DNA of 64,000 nt from Plectonema radiosum NIES-515 (GTDB lineage: Bacteria; Cyanobacteriota; Cyanobacteriia; Cyanobacteriales; Nostocaceae). The position numbers and the translations under genes are program-made. The stretch lies in the NCBI RefSeq assembly GCF_025753815.1, contig NZ_JAOWRF010000064.1, positions 1 through 64,000 on the forward strand, written 5' to 3'. The notes under the pieces are model-generated. The model was not told the DNA's origin, made no database searches, and saw nothing but the letters and a program-made list of their open reading frames with translations. Of the stretch, positions 1-10,500 are shown in pieces (positions within the stretch are counted from its first letter, which is position 1; every line of letters begins with the position of its first letter).

Positions 1-482
1 AGCTTCTTCAAAAACGGGTATCTCGCTGTAAAAAAGGTAGTAACCGTCGTAAAAAAGCTGTTAATAAAGTAGCTAGACAACATAAAAAAGTAGCTGATAA
101 ACGGCGTGATTTTCACTTTAAGACTGCTAACAACTTATTGAAAAAATATGATGTTGTAGTAGTTGAAGATTTAAATGTCAAGGGTCTTTCACGTTCCATG
201 TTGGCAAAGTCTGTAACGGACGCTGGATGGTCAAGCTTTCTGTCAATACTTTCAAACAAAGCCGAAAATGCTGGTTTGTTGGTTGTTGCAGTGAATCCAT
301 CAGGCACTAGTCAAGATTGCTCTAGTTGTGGCGTTAAAGTACCAAAAAAACTGCACGCTCGGCAACATGATTGTCCAAGCTGTGGATGTAGTTTGGATCG
401 AGATCATAACGCAGCCATAAATATAAGAAAAAGGGCGGAGGGTCATCCCGTCTTTAAAGCTCAACGCCTCCGCGCACAGTAG
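1..482 (+). CDS. tnpB: TnpB-like protein of an IS200/IS605-family element (3' part; cut by window edge)
   Basis: The frame is open from base 3, so the gene begins outside the window and about 159 C-terminal residues are visible. TnpB proteins are RNA-guided nucleases of IS200/IS605 elements. Visible features are a basic helical stretch rich in KK and RR, the RuvC motif [11 protein letters not shown] with its catalytic Glu, a four-Cys zinc finger (CSSCG, then CPSCG) and the last RuvC motif [11 protein letters not shown] with its Asp. The C-terminal catalytic residues therefore look intact, although the N-terminal RuvC Asp cannot be checked. No TnpA is visible to the right. An internal ATG at 138 is in frame but is not a plausible start because conserved sequence continues upstream. 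Confidence 0.9.
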   Translation, partial: LLQKRVSRCKKGSNRRKKAVNKVARQHKKVADKRRDFHFKTANNLLKKYDVVVVEDLNVKGLSRSMLAKSVTDAGWSSFLSILSNKAENAGLLVVAVNPSGTSQDCSSCGVKVPKKLHARQHDCPSCGCSLDRDHNAAINIRKRAEGHPVFKAQRLRAQ

Positions 483-499
483 CCGGATTGGTTGAGAAG

Positions 500-541
500 C
501 CCCCACTGTAACGGTACTCCGTTCAGTGGTGGGAGATGTCA
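500..541 (+). ncRNA. Right-end hairpin of the tnpB element, probable 3' end of its omegaRNA
   Basis: Eighteen bases after the tnpB stop there is a strong hairpin. CCACTG (503-508) pairs with CAGTGG (524-529), AACGG (510-514) pairs with CCGTT (519-523), and the loop is TACT. It is followed by GGGAGATGTCAC. In IS200/IS605 elements the subterminal right-end hairpin doubles as the end of the guide-RNA scaffold, and the guide is the flanking DNA. By that analogy the guide would begin near 541. The hairpin is seen directly; its role is inferred from family knowledge and the boundary is approximate. Confidence 0.5.
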
Positions 542-780
542 CCAATGATTGTAAGTAGCCATCATGAACTGCGTACACTAATCAAATATACAGCAAATTT
601 CACTCCTGGTTGAGGTACAGCCGTAAAACCCGCTCACCCGCTCCAAGACTACCAAGTGCTACGTCTCTACGTTTATTTAATCACAACGCAATCTGCTGTA
701 TGTATAGGTTGTAACTATGACCCAAGCCCATTCGCGTCTCTACCCTTGTATTTTGGGCTTAACACCAAGCGTATTGTATT

Positions 781-930
781 ATGTCCGTTTAATTAACAGT
801 AACAAAAACCTACCTACCGTCCTAAAGACGTTCCAGTCGTCAAGACGTTCCAGTCGTCAAGACGTTCCAGTCGTCAAGACGTTCCAGTGGAACGTCTCTA
901 CAGTATGTGTGATAAACCTGTCGTGATATA
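781..930. repeat. MITE-like remnant with a 17-bp tandem repeat
   Basis: Bases 781-822 (ATGTCCGTTTAATTAACAG onward) match the left part of the element at 61881-61973. Inside are three exact 17-bp units (gacgttccagtcgtcaa) at 827-843, 844-860 and 861-877. They run into a palindrome, AGACGTTCCA-G-TGGAACGTCT, at 877-897. The tandem units appear to be an amplified half of the palindrome. No convincing gene is present between 560 and 960. Confidence 0.75.
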
Positions 931-959
931 ACACCAGGAATTTGCCACATTCGGTGCAA

Positions 960-3866
960 CTATTGCCAATTTCCCACCAGAACAAAAGGCGCCCAGTAAT
1001 GGGGATGATTATATTTCGTATCTTTCAAATCTTTTAGCAGACTCAATTGTGAATATTGCAGTACTTGTGCTCTATTTATTTTCTTTTCTTTAGCTTGCTC
1101 TAACTGGTGATACAATTCACCCATGATTTTGGCAGTACTTTTATCTTCTACTGACCAAAGTGTTGCTAGGGTACTCCTAGCACCAGCACGCACTGCTACC
1201 CCAGCCAACCCTAAAGCAGCGCGTTCGTCTCCACTAGCTGTCTCGCAGGCTGAGAGAACCAATAATTCAATTGGTCTACCCTGATTTAGTGTGCTGTTTC
1301 TTAATAAGTTACCAAAGTCGATAACATTAATCCGGCTATCCCAAGCAAGAATAAAAGTGTCTTCAGCTTTAGAACTAAACTGACCATGAGTAGCTAGATG
1401 GACTATAGGAAAACCAGCACCCCCAATCTCTTTTTTGAATTCTTTGGTAGTGAATTGAGCGTTGAGGATCGGCTGAGATGGAATTCCAGAGTTTTTAATT
1501 TGTTTGAGTTCCTCTTCGACGTATATTAATGGCTTAAATTGTCCTGTAAATTCTTTACCAACTTCGCTTAATCCCGCTGTTAATGCTCTTAACTTAATCT
1601 CCGCTAACGGTTTTGGTTCGATTAGTTGCAAACCAGAACTTATAGCAATGGGATACTTTTCGATGAGATAATTCTTGCCATCATAAAGGATAGACATCGG
1701 GATATTCCGTAACTTCCCATTTAGGACAAAAACTAAGTTACTAACTTTACTGGTTGCTAATTCATTTTCTAGTGGTTGAATCAGCCAGTCATATAACTGT
1801 TTGTATTCGGGTAAAAAGCCCTCTATTATACTGTCAGGAGTTTTCAAAGAACCCTGTACATCTTGTACAGTTTGCTCAAAATCTTGTTGAGAAATCTGTT
1901 TTGTATGAACGCTTAAAGGTTGATTAGGTAGGCTGAGAATAACTTCTAAGCGATCGCCCAAAATAATTGGATAAATAACCGCTGCTTTTTTGTCTACTCG
2001 ATCAATCTGTTTTGTATTTGCTTCTACGCAAGCTTCTCGAAAAAAGTTGTTGAGTTCAGCTACTTGCAAAGATTCAATTACATCACGAGCTTGAATTAGC
2101 AAACTTTGCCTTTTTTCGTTTTTTACTTCTTTATTTAAGCTAGCAACATATTGTAAGTCTAAATCAACTAACTCTCGGTAAATTGGTTCGACGCGATCGC
2201 GAAACGAAAACTGTAGTTCTGCATTGTTGCCGACTAAATCACCGCGTAATGACCCAAGAGCATCATAAGCTTTGGTGTAAGCGGCGATCGCATCTTCTAT
2301 ATCTCCTTGACTTTTACGTATTCTTCCCAACTGCCAGAAAAACTGGTAAGCTATGTCTGGTGCTTCAAAATTGGAAACTATACTCAAAGACTGTTGAGTA
2401 AATTTTTCGGCTTGTGTCTGTGGTGTTGCTTCAGTCAGTTCATACAGTCCACCACGATTTCCCAATGCATAAGCTTCAGCTCGTTTGTCTCCCAAACTTC
2501 TAGCTTGTTCTGTAGCTCTAGCTAAGATTTTATCAATGTCGTTAAATGTTGGGAGTTGCGGATTAGCACCCACCAGCGTCAATTTTTTTGTTTGAGCGGA
2601 GTTAATAAAGCTTTGAGCAAAATTAATTTGCTGGTATACTCCGGTACGACTGGGGGATAAGGTAGTCAATTGAGAATTAAGCGATCGCCATAATTCTTCT
2701 GTTGCTGACACTTGCCCAAGTTTCAGCAATAAACTGAGTTGATTGAGTTGTGCTTGCTGTCTTATCATTGGCGATGGAGACAACTTTATCACCTCACCAT
2801 AAGCAGAAGCAGCTTTTTCTTCGTAATTTTCTCTTCGGCTGCGAAATGGTTCTCTTTCAGCGATCTCTCGTGCAGTGTTACCTATACTTAAATAAGTAGC
2901 AGCTATGTCTTGAGGAGAATTCAATTTTTCAGCTAAATTTAAACTTGTTGCTAAAATAATTTCTGACTGCTCTGGTTGACTGACTAATCGTAGCAGTTCC
3001 CCAAGGCTTCTTAATCCCACTGCTACAGTTAGAGAAGGAGATTCGTTTTCAACTTTTTTCAGCTTTTGAGTTAATTTGTCTTTACTTAATTGTCCTAATT
3101 CTTGACAACTTTTCACTCCCTCAATTTGTTTATTCAATACCTCTAATAAAGTTTTGCAAGCGCGGGGATAAAGACCCAAATCTTGCATTGCTTGAGTTTG
3201 ATTTATCTTGCTTTGAGCAACTTTCAAAGGTTGATTGATTTTGCCATAAATATTAGCAGCTTCTTGCCAAGTATTGAGAGCATTTGCCGATTGTCCTATT
3301 TCCCTTTGCAAAGAACCGAAAACGTCTAAAGTTTGAGCTTGGATTTGGAGCTTTTCTTTATTTTCTGGCTGGGTTTTGAGAATTTGTAAACTTTGGGCGA
3401 TCGCAGATGATGCTTGTTCCCATTGTCCTAATTGTTGATAAGTCAAAGAAAGATTACTCAAAGCCATAGCTTGATTTAATCTATCACCTTGAGCCAGAAA
3501 AACATTAGCTGTTAATTTCCATGCCGCTGCCGCTTCGATGAATTTTCCCTCACGATATAATTGAATAGCTTTGCTCGCTTGCTGTTGGGCATTCTGCGGA
3601 CTTTCGACAACAAAATTTGATGCAGGAAGTTTAGCGATGGCAGGTGAGATTGCAGCTGAGAGAATAAATAATAAAGCTACGAGAAAGAGCGATCGCTTTT
3701 TAGAGGATTTTAAAGTCTTACGTAAGACTTTAAAACCCTTGGAACCTAACCTCCCTTTCCCCACTTCCCTGCGAGAGGGGTTTGACGAGTTTCCAAATAT
3801 CCTCTTATATATTTTTTGGATAAAACCCTTCAATTTTCCACTCAATCCAGACTGTTTTTTATACAC
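960..3866 (-). CDS. TPR-CHAT domain protein with an N-terminal hydrophobic export segment
   Basis: 968 residues. The C-terminal CHAT domain (about 690-968) is a caspase-like cysteine peptidase fold. Both catalytic motifs are present: His827 in VHLATHGQF and Cys874 in LVLSACETASGD. TPR-type helical repeats fill about 90-590. A hydrophobic segment after KKRS (about 58-78) ends in AIA and looks like a signal peptide or anchor, so the protein is probably exported or membrane-bound. The start is GTG at 3866, supported by an AGGAGG ribosome site just upstream. The stretch before the signal segment is rich in K and R and is encoded by dispersed-repeat DNA, including a 28-bp palindrome. Only 34 bp separate it from the upstream TpsA gene, so co-transcription is likely. 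Cyanobacterial CHAT-TPR proteins are often found beside haemagglutinin-like exoproteins; the substrate is unknown. Confidence 0.9.
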   Translation of the reverse strand: MYKKQSGLSGKLKGFIQKIYKRIFGNSSNPSRREVGKGRLGSKGFKVLRKTLKSSKKRSLFLVALLFILSAAISPAIAKLPASNFVVESPQNAQQQASKAIQLYREGKFIEAAAAWKLTANVFLAQGDRLNQAMALSNLSLTYQQLGQWEQASSAIAQSLQILKTQPENKEKLQIQAQTLDVFGSLQREIGQSANALNTWQEAANIYGKINQPLKVAQSKINQTQAMQDLGLYPRACKTLLEVLNKQIEGVKSCQELGQLSKDKLTQKLKKVENESPSLTVAVGLRSLGELLRLVSQPEQSEIILATSLNLAEKLNSPQDIAATYLSIGNTAREIAEREPFRSRRENYEEKAASAYGEVIKLSPSPMIRQQAQLNQLSLLLKLGQVSATEELWRSLNSQLTTLSPSRTGVYQQINFAQSFINSAQTKKLTLVGANPQLPTFNDIDKILARATEQARSLGDKRAEAYALGNRGGLYELTEATPQTQAEKFTQQSLSIVSNFEAPDIAYQFFWQLGRIRKSQGDIEDAIAAYTKAYDALGSLRGDLVGNNAELQFSFRDRVEPIYRELVDLDLQYVASLNKEVKNEKRQSLLIQARDVIESLQVAELNNFFREACVEANTKQIDRVDKKAAVIYPIILGDRLEVILSLPNQPLSVHTKQISQQDFEQTVQDVQGSLKTPDSIIEGFLPEYKQLYDWLIQPLENELATSKVSNLVFVLNGKLRNIPMSILYDGKNYLIEKYPIAISSGLQLIEPKPLAEIKLRALTAGLSEVGKEFTGQFKPLIYVEEELKQIKNSGIPSQPILNAQFTTKEFKKEIGGAGFPIVHLATHGQFSSKAEDTFILAWDSRINVIDFGNLLRNSTLNQGRPIELLVLSACETASGDERAALGLAGVAVRAGARSTLATLWSVEDKSTAKIMGELYHQLEQAKEKKINRAQVLQYSQLSLLKDLKDTKYNHPHYWAPFVLVGNWQ
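3708..3735. repeat. Perfect 28-bp palindrome inside the CHAT gene
   Basis: The half-site TTTTAAAGTCTTAC (3708-3721) is followed directly by its exact reverse complement (3722-3735). It lies in the coding region for the positively charged leader before the hydrophobic segment. The adjoining DNA (3736-3785) resembles a CCTAACC/CCTTCCCT-rich repeat also seen at 12565-13031, so the leader seems to have been built from repeat DNA. Confidence 0.85.
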
Positions 3867-3900
3867 GTTTTATTCCTCCTGTCAAGTTATATAGAAAAAA

Positions 3901-6900
3901 TTAACGCGCTGGACAAGCAGCCGTGCTAAAAGGACGTTGAGAGCCAGTATTTGTAGGATCGTATGCGGTGAGAACTACCTGACCTTTATCGTTAAATATC
4001 CATCCTTGGGCAGGTACGCGTTTAGCAGTAACAGTAGTTGCAGGTTTTATAGTTGCACTACGAGAATTGCCGGAACTGGCAACAGGTTGTAGCAAATCAA
4101 CGCGAACATTATCACTGTTGAGAGTTTCATTAGGAGTTGTTGGTAAACCACCCCGTCCGGTGACAACAAATTCATTGCCGAAACCTTGTCTACAAGGACT
4201 TTGAGCAATTTTCTGTGTCGGATTGCTCACAGTCTCTGGTAGTTCAACTAACCCGCGACTGGGGTCAACATCTGGGGAAGTAACTTGTACGTTATCACTA
4301 AAGTTGGAATTTTGCTCTGAAAAGGCAGTGATGTCACTTGTGGGTAGATTTCTCGGATTTAAACCTGGAACACCCAGTCTCTCAAGGTCTGCGCGAGTAC
4401 GAGGAATTATACCAAAGCGAATAGCATTAGTTGTGACTCCTCCACCATTACCACTCACAGAATTAGCGATGATGTCATTATTTCGGGGAAAAGCAACAAT
4501 AAAAGGAGTATTAATTGTGATGTCACCGCCGTTACCACCTTGTTGACCGCCTGCGCTAGTAGAGATCAGGCTTTCATTACGCAATCGGAGAAAGTTTTGT
4601 AGGCTCAGTGTAATATTACCACCATTACCTGAGTTTGTTGAGGCGCTGATAATTCCGCGATCGAGGCTCAAAGTATTTCCCGTAATGGATAGATTACCGC
4701 CCCGTCCTGTACCCCTGCTATTGACAAATATTCCGCTTTCTTGTTGATTGACAGGTTCGTTGGTATATAGGGGAACAAACCCTCGAGCGACTTCATTAAA
4801 TGGGACATTCAAAGTGGGGTCAGCAACCGAAATCGTAATGCGATCGCTACTCACATCAATATTACCTGCATTGTCGCCCCTTTGAGCAGCAGCCACAATT
4901 TTGCCACCATCTCTCAATTCTATGTTTTGAGAGTTTACTGTGATGTTGCCGGCATTCGCCACATTTCGGCTTCCAAAGGTGCTGGCAACCAATTGACTGC
5001 CATTTTTTAGGGAAAGTGAATCAGTTTTGATATTAATATCACCTGCATTGCCTTCCCCCCCACGTCTAATATTGGTGCCCAAAAGTCCACCATTGTCGAT
5101 AGAGAAGGAGGGAGCTGAGATATTAATGTTGCCACCATTACCTCTTGAGGTGGAACCCACTTCACTGAATACCTCACTGTTGTCTACGGAAATCTTATCG
5201 GTAGCCGTAATATTCACATCACCCGCTTGTGCAAATCCTCCATCTAGTCCCCTTCCATTTATGATACTGGCAGCTACAATTGCCTGGTCTTTGATCACAA
5301 CTGAGCGTGCCGTAATGTTAATACTATTGCCGTTGCCTAGTCCTAATCCTCCTTCTTCTGTTCGTGCTACATCAGAGGCAACGGTGGCGTCTCCATTCCC
5401 ATCAAATCCAGCCAAGGTAACGGTATCTCTGGCTTTAATCGTCACACTACCCGCATTTCCTTCTCCACTAGCATTTCTTGCTAACACTTGAGCACCATTA
5501 GTCACAGAAAGTGACCCAACATCAATAGCGATATCGCCAGCATTCCCCCGTCCAGAGGTAATGGAATTGATTTGAGAACCATTAGTTGCAGAAAGTGACC
5601 CAACATTAATCGCGATATCTCCAGCATTCCCCCGTCCAGAGGTGCTGGTTATGAGTACAGCGCGATCGTTTAAAGAAAACGACTCCCCGGAAATTTGCAC
5701 GTCACTGCCATTGCCTAATCCACCAGGGTCTACATTGGCGAAGATTCCAGTATTTAGACCTGTAAAAGAGACAGATTCCCTGGCTCGTATCGAGACAGTA
5801 CCAGGATTTCCTTGAGCATTAGCAAAGAAGCCAGCTTGTAATTGAGATGTATCGGTCAAGGAAACTACTCTAGCATCAAGTAGAATATTTCCAACATTAC
5901 CGTTTGCTGGCACTCCTTGAGAGCTTCCAATATTACTGAAAATCAAGCTAGTCTTAGCAAGGGAGATGGTATCTTTTGCCTGGACGGTGACATTACCAGC
6001 ATTACCCTGTCCAGGATTGCTGGTTTGCAGTCGAGCATTATCTAAAAAAACCGAGTCTGCCTTGATATTGATGTCACCAGATTGACCTTGACCAAAATTT
6101 GAAGCATCCAGTTCGGCTTGATTAGTTAAAACAAATGAACCAGTTGTAATGCCGATATTACCACTATTAGCAATAGTTCCTGAATTTACATTGTTTTCAA
6201 TTCGGCTTTGATCTATTCTGGTTTCTCCCGTTGCATTCAGCGTCATATTTCCGGCTGAATTATTAACCGTTCCTAAACTATCGGCAATGCCAGCACTTAG
6301 TAAGCTTTCTCCAGAGATTCCGATATTTCGAGCATTGATATCAATACTTCCACCACCCAATTGGTTAGCAATGACATTGATTCCTGCTCGATTGGTCAAA
6401 GATACATCACCTCGCTGTACCCCATCCGGAAAACTCAAGGTTTGATTAGCATTAATTCCAACTGTTCCTGGTGCTGTCAAACCTCCTAACTGTACTCGAC
6501 CTCCAGTAGCCTGCAAAACACCACCATCTAAATTTACATTCCCACCTACTAAAGTTAGGTTCTCTCCTACTGGTACTTCTAAAGTGGGGTTATTAAATCT
6601 ACCGGCTGCACCACCTAAACCATTAGTTTGACCAAGACCCTCCACGCGAATTTCTCCGGGGTTATCTCGAAATCCCAAGCCAATGGGAATATTTACAGTT
6701 AATAAAGGAGGTGCGATCGCATTGGTGGCACTAAATTCAAACCCGTTGTCAAATATCAGACTGTTTGCCGAACTTCCCAAAAAGGAACCACCATTATCTA
6801 AACTGGCATTGGGTCCAAAGAAAATTCCGTTAGGATTTATCAAGAAGAGATTGGCGTTACCTAATACACCTAATGTCCCCAAAATATTAGAGCGATTTAC

Positions 6901-7200
6901 CCCAGTAACGCGAGTAAGAATGTTTGCAACCCCGTCTGGATTGGAAAAATAGGCTGCTCTTCCGGCATTGACGTTAAATTCGCCAAAACTGTGGAAAAGG
7001 TTTCCCCCACGCCTCGCACCTCCATTAATCTGATCGATTTGATTGATGGGAATGCCGTTAATCGGTTGATTTGGCTGTGCAACGGTGGAAGTTTCTGCAC
7101 CCAAACTGTTATCTGGAGTGATTTGCGCTTTCGCACTGGTTATCAAACCAAAGGTGCAAAAAAAGGTTAACAGAAAGAGCGTTTTCCAACTCTGTTCCAT
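3901..7200 (-). CDS. TpsA exoprotein 1, filamentous haemagglutinin N-terminal (TPS) domain, beta-helix
   Basis: 1099 residues. A signal peptide (KTLFLLTFFCTFGLITSAKA) is followed by the TPS secretion domain (about 30-160) with the family motifs NLFHSFGEFNV, NILTRVTGV and NLFLINPNGIFFGPNA. The rest is repetitive, rich in G, N, S and D with many NAGDI/NAGNI units, typical of a right-handed beta-helix. The C-terminal segment carries Cys in SPCRQG and a final AACPAR, shared with the neighbouring paralogue. The product should cross the outer membrane through the TpsB partner encoded at 13100-14956. The paralogues are most alike at their N- and C-termini and differ in the length of the central repeat region. 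Confidence 0.93.
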   Translation of the reverse strand: MEQSWKTLFLLTFFCTFGLITSAKAQITPDNSLGAETSTVAQPNQPINGIPINQIDQINGGARRGGNLFHSFGEFNVNAGRAAYFSNPDGVANILTRVTGVNRSNILGTLGVLGNANLFLINPNGIFFGPNASLDNGGSFLGSSANSLIFDNGFEFSATNAIAPPLLTVNIPIGLGFRDNPGEIRVEGLGQTNGLGGAAGRFNNPTLEVPVGENLTLVGGNVNLDGGVLQATGGRVQLGGLTAPGTVGINANQTLSFPDGVQRGDVSLTNRAGINVIANQLGGGSIDINARNIGISGESLLSAGIADSLGTVNNSAGNMTLNATGETRIDQSRIENNVNSGTIANSGNIGITTGSFVLTNQAELDASNFGQGQSGDINIKADSVFLDNARLQTSNPGQGNAGNVTVQAKDTISLAKTSLIFSNIGSSQGVPANGNVGNILLDARVVSLTDTSQLQAGFFANAQGNPGTVSIRARESVSFTGLNTGIFANVDPGGLGNGSDVQISGESFSLNDRAVLITSTSGRGNAGDIAINVGSLSATNGSQINSITSGRGNAGDIAIDVGSLSVTNGAQVLARNASGEGNAGSVTIKARDTVTLAGFDGNGDATVASDVARTEEGGLGLGNGNSINITARSVVIKDQAIVAASIINGRGLDGGFAQAGDVNITATDKISVDNSEVFSEVGSTSRGNGGNINISAPSFSIDNGGLLGTNIRRGGEGNAGDINIKTDSLSLKNGSQLVASTFGSRNVANAGNITVNSQNIELRDGGKIVAAAQRGDNAGNIDVSSDRITISVADPTLNVPFNEVARGFVPLYTNEPVNQQESGIFVNSRGTGRGGNLSITGNTLSLDRGIISASTNSGNGGNITLSLQNFLRLRNESLISTSAGGQQGGNGGDITINTPFIVAFPRNNDIIANSVSGNGGGVTTNAIRFGIIPRTRADLERLGVPGLNPRNLPTSDITAFSEQNSNFSDNVQVTSPDVDPSRGLVELPETVSNPTQKIAQSPCRQGFGNEFVVTGRGGLPTTPNETLNSDNVRVDLLQPVASSGNSRSATIKPATTVTAKRVPAQGWIFNDKGQVVLTAYDPTNTGSQRPFSTAACPAR

Positions 7201-7267
7201 ATAATATTACCTTTTTAGGTCTTGTAACAGATTATCTTTTTATTGTCAATAAAAATGTCAAAAAATA

Positions 7268-7296
7268 TTAACGGGCAGGGCAAGCAGCAGCGGTGC
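7268..7296 (-). pseudogene. 3'-end relic of a tpsA gene
   Basis: On the minus strand these bases read as the last codons of a TpsA protein (TAACPAR-like tail, then TAA). They differ from the corresponding end of the downstream-numbered paralogue (7540-7568) at only two positions. No matching reading frame continues upstream, because a MITE begins six bases away. This looks like the remnant of a third tpsA copy or a footprint of recombination between the two paralogues. Confidence 0.65.
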
Positions 7297-7301
7297 CTCT
7301 T

Positions 7302-7390
7302 TAGACATCTCCAGAAACTAATTATGCGTTGCCCGAACCCCAACAGACGTAGCTAGCTTACGTCTCTACGTATGACTCTGGAGATGTCTA
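7302..7390. mobile_element. 89-bp MITE with 14-bp terminal inverted repeats
   Basis: The ends are TAGACATCTCCAGA (7302-7315) and its exact complement TCTGGAGATGTCTA (7377-7390). The interior holds AATTATGCGTTGCCCGAACC and an ACGTAGC/GCTACGT-type palindromic stretch. A copy of the same length with an inverted interior lies at 17523-17611. There is no coding capacity, so any mobility would need a transposase supplied in trans. Confidence 0.8.
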
Positions 7391-7392
7391 AT

Positions 7393-7463
7393 GTAAAGAC
7401 GTTCCGGCGGAACGTCTCTACGACGGTTAGGATGTTTTTTATTAATGTTAATTAAACGGACAT
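7393..7463. repeat. Palindromic repeat plus arm of the ATGTCCG element
   Basis: A 29-bp palindrome of the GTAGAGAC family with core GTTCCGGCGGAAC lies at 7393-7421. It is followed by the reverse complement of the left arm of the 61881-61973 element, ending ATTAAACGGACAT. It lies in the spacer between the two tpsA genes. Confidence 0.7.
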
Positions 7464-7539
7464 GATATGAGTCGTATAGTAAGCGCAAAGAGCGCTTATT
7501 TTAGGTACGCGCATTGCCTACTACAAATTTAAAAAAATG

Positions 7540-10500
7540 TTAACGTGCAGGGCAAGCAGCAGCAGTGCTAAAAGGACGTTGAGAGCCAGTATTGCTAGGA
7601 TCGTATGCGGTGAGAACTACCTGACCTTTATCGTTGAATATCCATCCTTGGGCAGGTAAGCGTGTCGCAGTCACAGTAGTTGCAGACTTTCTAGTTGCAC
7701 TACGAGAATTGCCCGAAATGGCAACAGGTTGTAGCAAATCAACGCGAACATTATCACTGTTGAGAGTTTGATTAGGAGTTGTTGGTAATCCCCCGCGTCC
7801 GGTGACGAAGAATTCATTACCGATGCCTTGTTGACAGGGATTTTGAGCAATTTTCTGTGTCGGGTCGGTGACAGTTTCTGGTAGTTCAACTAACCCGCGA
7901 CTGGGGTCAACATCTGGGGAAGTTACTAGCACGTTATCACCAAAAAAGGAATTTTGCTCTGAAAAAGCAGTGATATCACTTGTGGGTAGGTTTCTCGGAT
8001 TTAAACCTGGAACACCCAGTCTCTCAAGGTCTGCGCGAGTACGAGGGACTATGCCAAACAAAGTAGCATTAGTTCTGACTCGTCCACCATCACCACCAAC
8101 AGCGTTAGCAATAATGTCATTATTTCGGGGAAAAGCGACAATGAAAGGCGTATTGATTGTGATGTTACCGCCGTTTCCACCTTGTTGACCGCGTGCGTTG
8201 GCAGAAATCAGGCTTTCATTTTGCAACCGCAAAAAGTTGCGTAATCTCAAATTGATGTTACCACCGTCAGATGATTGAGTTGAGGCGTTGATAATTCCGC
8301 GATCGAGAGTTAAGCTATTTCCCGTAATGGAAATTTCACCACCTCGTCCCTGTCCCTGACTATCTACCGTTACCTCACCACCATCAGCGATCGCAATTCT
8401 TGGGAGACTATTCTCATTAGGTTGAATGGTGATACTTCCCCCATTACCTGTAGAGCCAGGAGCAGTGTTAGCAAATATACCGCTTGCGGCTCCCTGATTG
8501 TCAAAAGTTCCTTCAATTCGTTGATTATAGTTAGGGTCGCTACCAGAAATCGTAATGCGATCGCCGATATTTAGGTTGATGTTTCCAGCACTTCCACTGT
8601 TGAAAGTAGTGGTGATTACTTGTCCACCACCATTAGCTGTAAAGGTATTGGCGTTGATGGTGATGTTTCCAGCGTCACCAGAATTAGAAGTCAATGCATC
8701 GACCACCGCCCCATCTGCTATGCGAAAGTTACCAGTGGTAAGATTAATATTTCCCGCTGCTTGAGGACTGGTTGCGGTTGTTCCTCTTTCAGCACTGGCA
8801 AACAATCCACTAGAGAATCCTGTTGTATCAACACCAAAAATATTGACAAAATCTGTGGCATTAATCTCAATATTTCCCGCTCTTCCTTTTCCACCACTTA
8901 AACCATTTCCTTCAGCTATAAGAGCTGTTTGTATCTGACTTCCCCCTGTGAGGGTGAGCGATCGCGCACGAATATCGATATCACCGCCAATTCCTTCACC
9001 TCCTTGTTCCACAACACTTCTGATTAGGCTGGAGTTAACAAGTGCGATCGCATCACCAACTTTTAGTGATATATTGCCTGCATTTCCTATTCCGGAGGTG
9101 CTGGAATTTATTAGAGAACCATCTTTGAGAGTTACAGAATCAGAGACATTTAACTGAATATCACCAGCAGTGAATAATCTACCAGCTTCTGCCTGTCCAG
9201 AAAGAGTTGTTTGAACTCGTCCATTTGTTGCTTCAAAGGTCTTGGCATTTATGGTAATATCGCCTCCGTTATTACCATTATCATTTCTAGCAGTTACAAC
9301 TCCAAAGTTTGTTAAACGAAAAGCACCAGTAGTAATATCTATACTTCCCCCAGGTCCAGTTGAGCCTGTTTCTGCGGGAGTAAATATTCCACTCTGGAGT
9401 CCCGAAACAGGATTGAAACCAGAAATATCGACAAAATCCGAAGCATTAATCTTGATACTTCCTCCCGTGCCGTTACCACCAGGAAGACCACTGTCTTCAC
9501 GAAAAAGACCAGCTTGGATTTGTGAAGCATTTGTGAGGGTAAGCGATCGCCCCCGAATATCGATATCACCACCTATGCCTGAACCTCCTGCCTGTACATT
9601 GGTGATGATAAAACTAGAGTCACTTAATGCGATCGCATCACCAACTTGTAGTGATATATTCCCTGCATTCCCTATTCCGGAGATGCTGGAATTTATTTGC
9701 GCGCTATTAGTTAAAAAGAGGTTTCTCGCGTTGATGAGAATGTTGCCTGCATTACCGGTGGCTCCTGACTCTACATCATTAAAAATGGCGCTAGGATTTC
9801 CTTGATTTCCTAGTTGGTTGCGACGACCATCAATCCTAACAGTACCATCCGGAACATCAATCGTTACATTGCCGCCATTTCCCTGCCCAAGAACACGAGA
9901 TTGAAGTTGTGCACCATTGAGTAAAGAAAATGAGCCAGCTTTGATAGTGATGTTACCTGCCTGACCATTTTGCGCTCCAGTTTCCACATTGCTAAACAAG
10001 GCATTATCCACAAATTCTACTAAGCCAGTAGCCTGTACAGAAATATCGCCAGCCCGACTGGAGCCAGAGGTGTTAGAACTGATTTCTCCTAAGTTCATGA
10101 CCACTCTGCCAGCAGCAATATTGATCGAGCCGGCATCTTGGTTTGGTGCGGTGTTGTTTGCAGTACTTAATCGAGTGTTAGCACCTTCAATCCTCACCAA
10201 CGCGGGTAAAAAGGAGTTTGCATCGCCAATAAAAATCTGTCCAAAATAGCCGTTACTCGAAATTGCACTATCTTTGATGAAGATTTCGTCGCGGGCATTC
10301 AGCGTAATATCTCCAGCAAAATCAGTGTTGCTATTAGTAGTATTTAGCGTCGAATTATCAATATTAATGCGACTGGGCAAGACAGATAAGGCATTTGTTG
10401 TGTCTAATTGACCAATAAAAATGCTTCCCAAATTACCTTCACTCGAAACTGTGCTGTTGTTTGTGATGGAAATTTGATTGCGAGCATTGAGAGTAATATT

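Noticed and set aside
5027-5491. Plus-strand frames opposite the tpsA genes (also 9242-9805, 11660-11965 and others)
   Set aside because: They are shadows of the repetitive minus-strand beta-helix genes, rich in Pro, Ser and Leu with no domain pattern or ribosome site.
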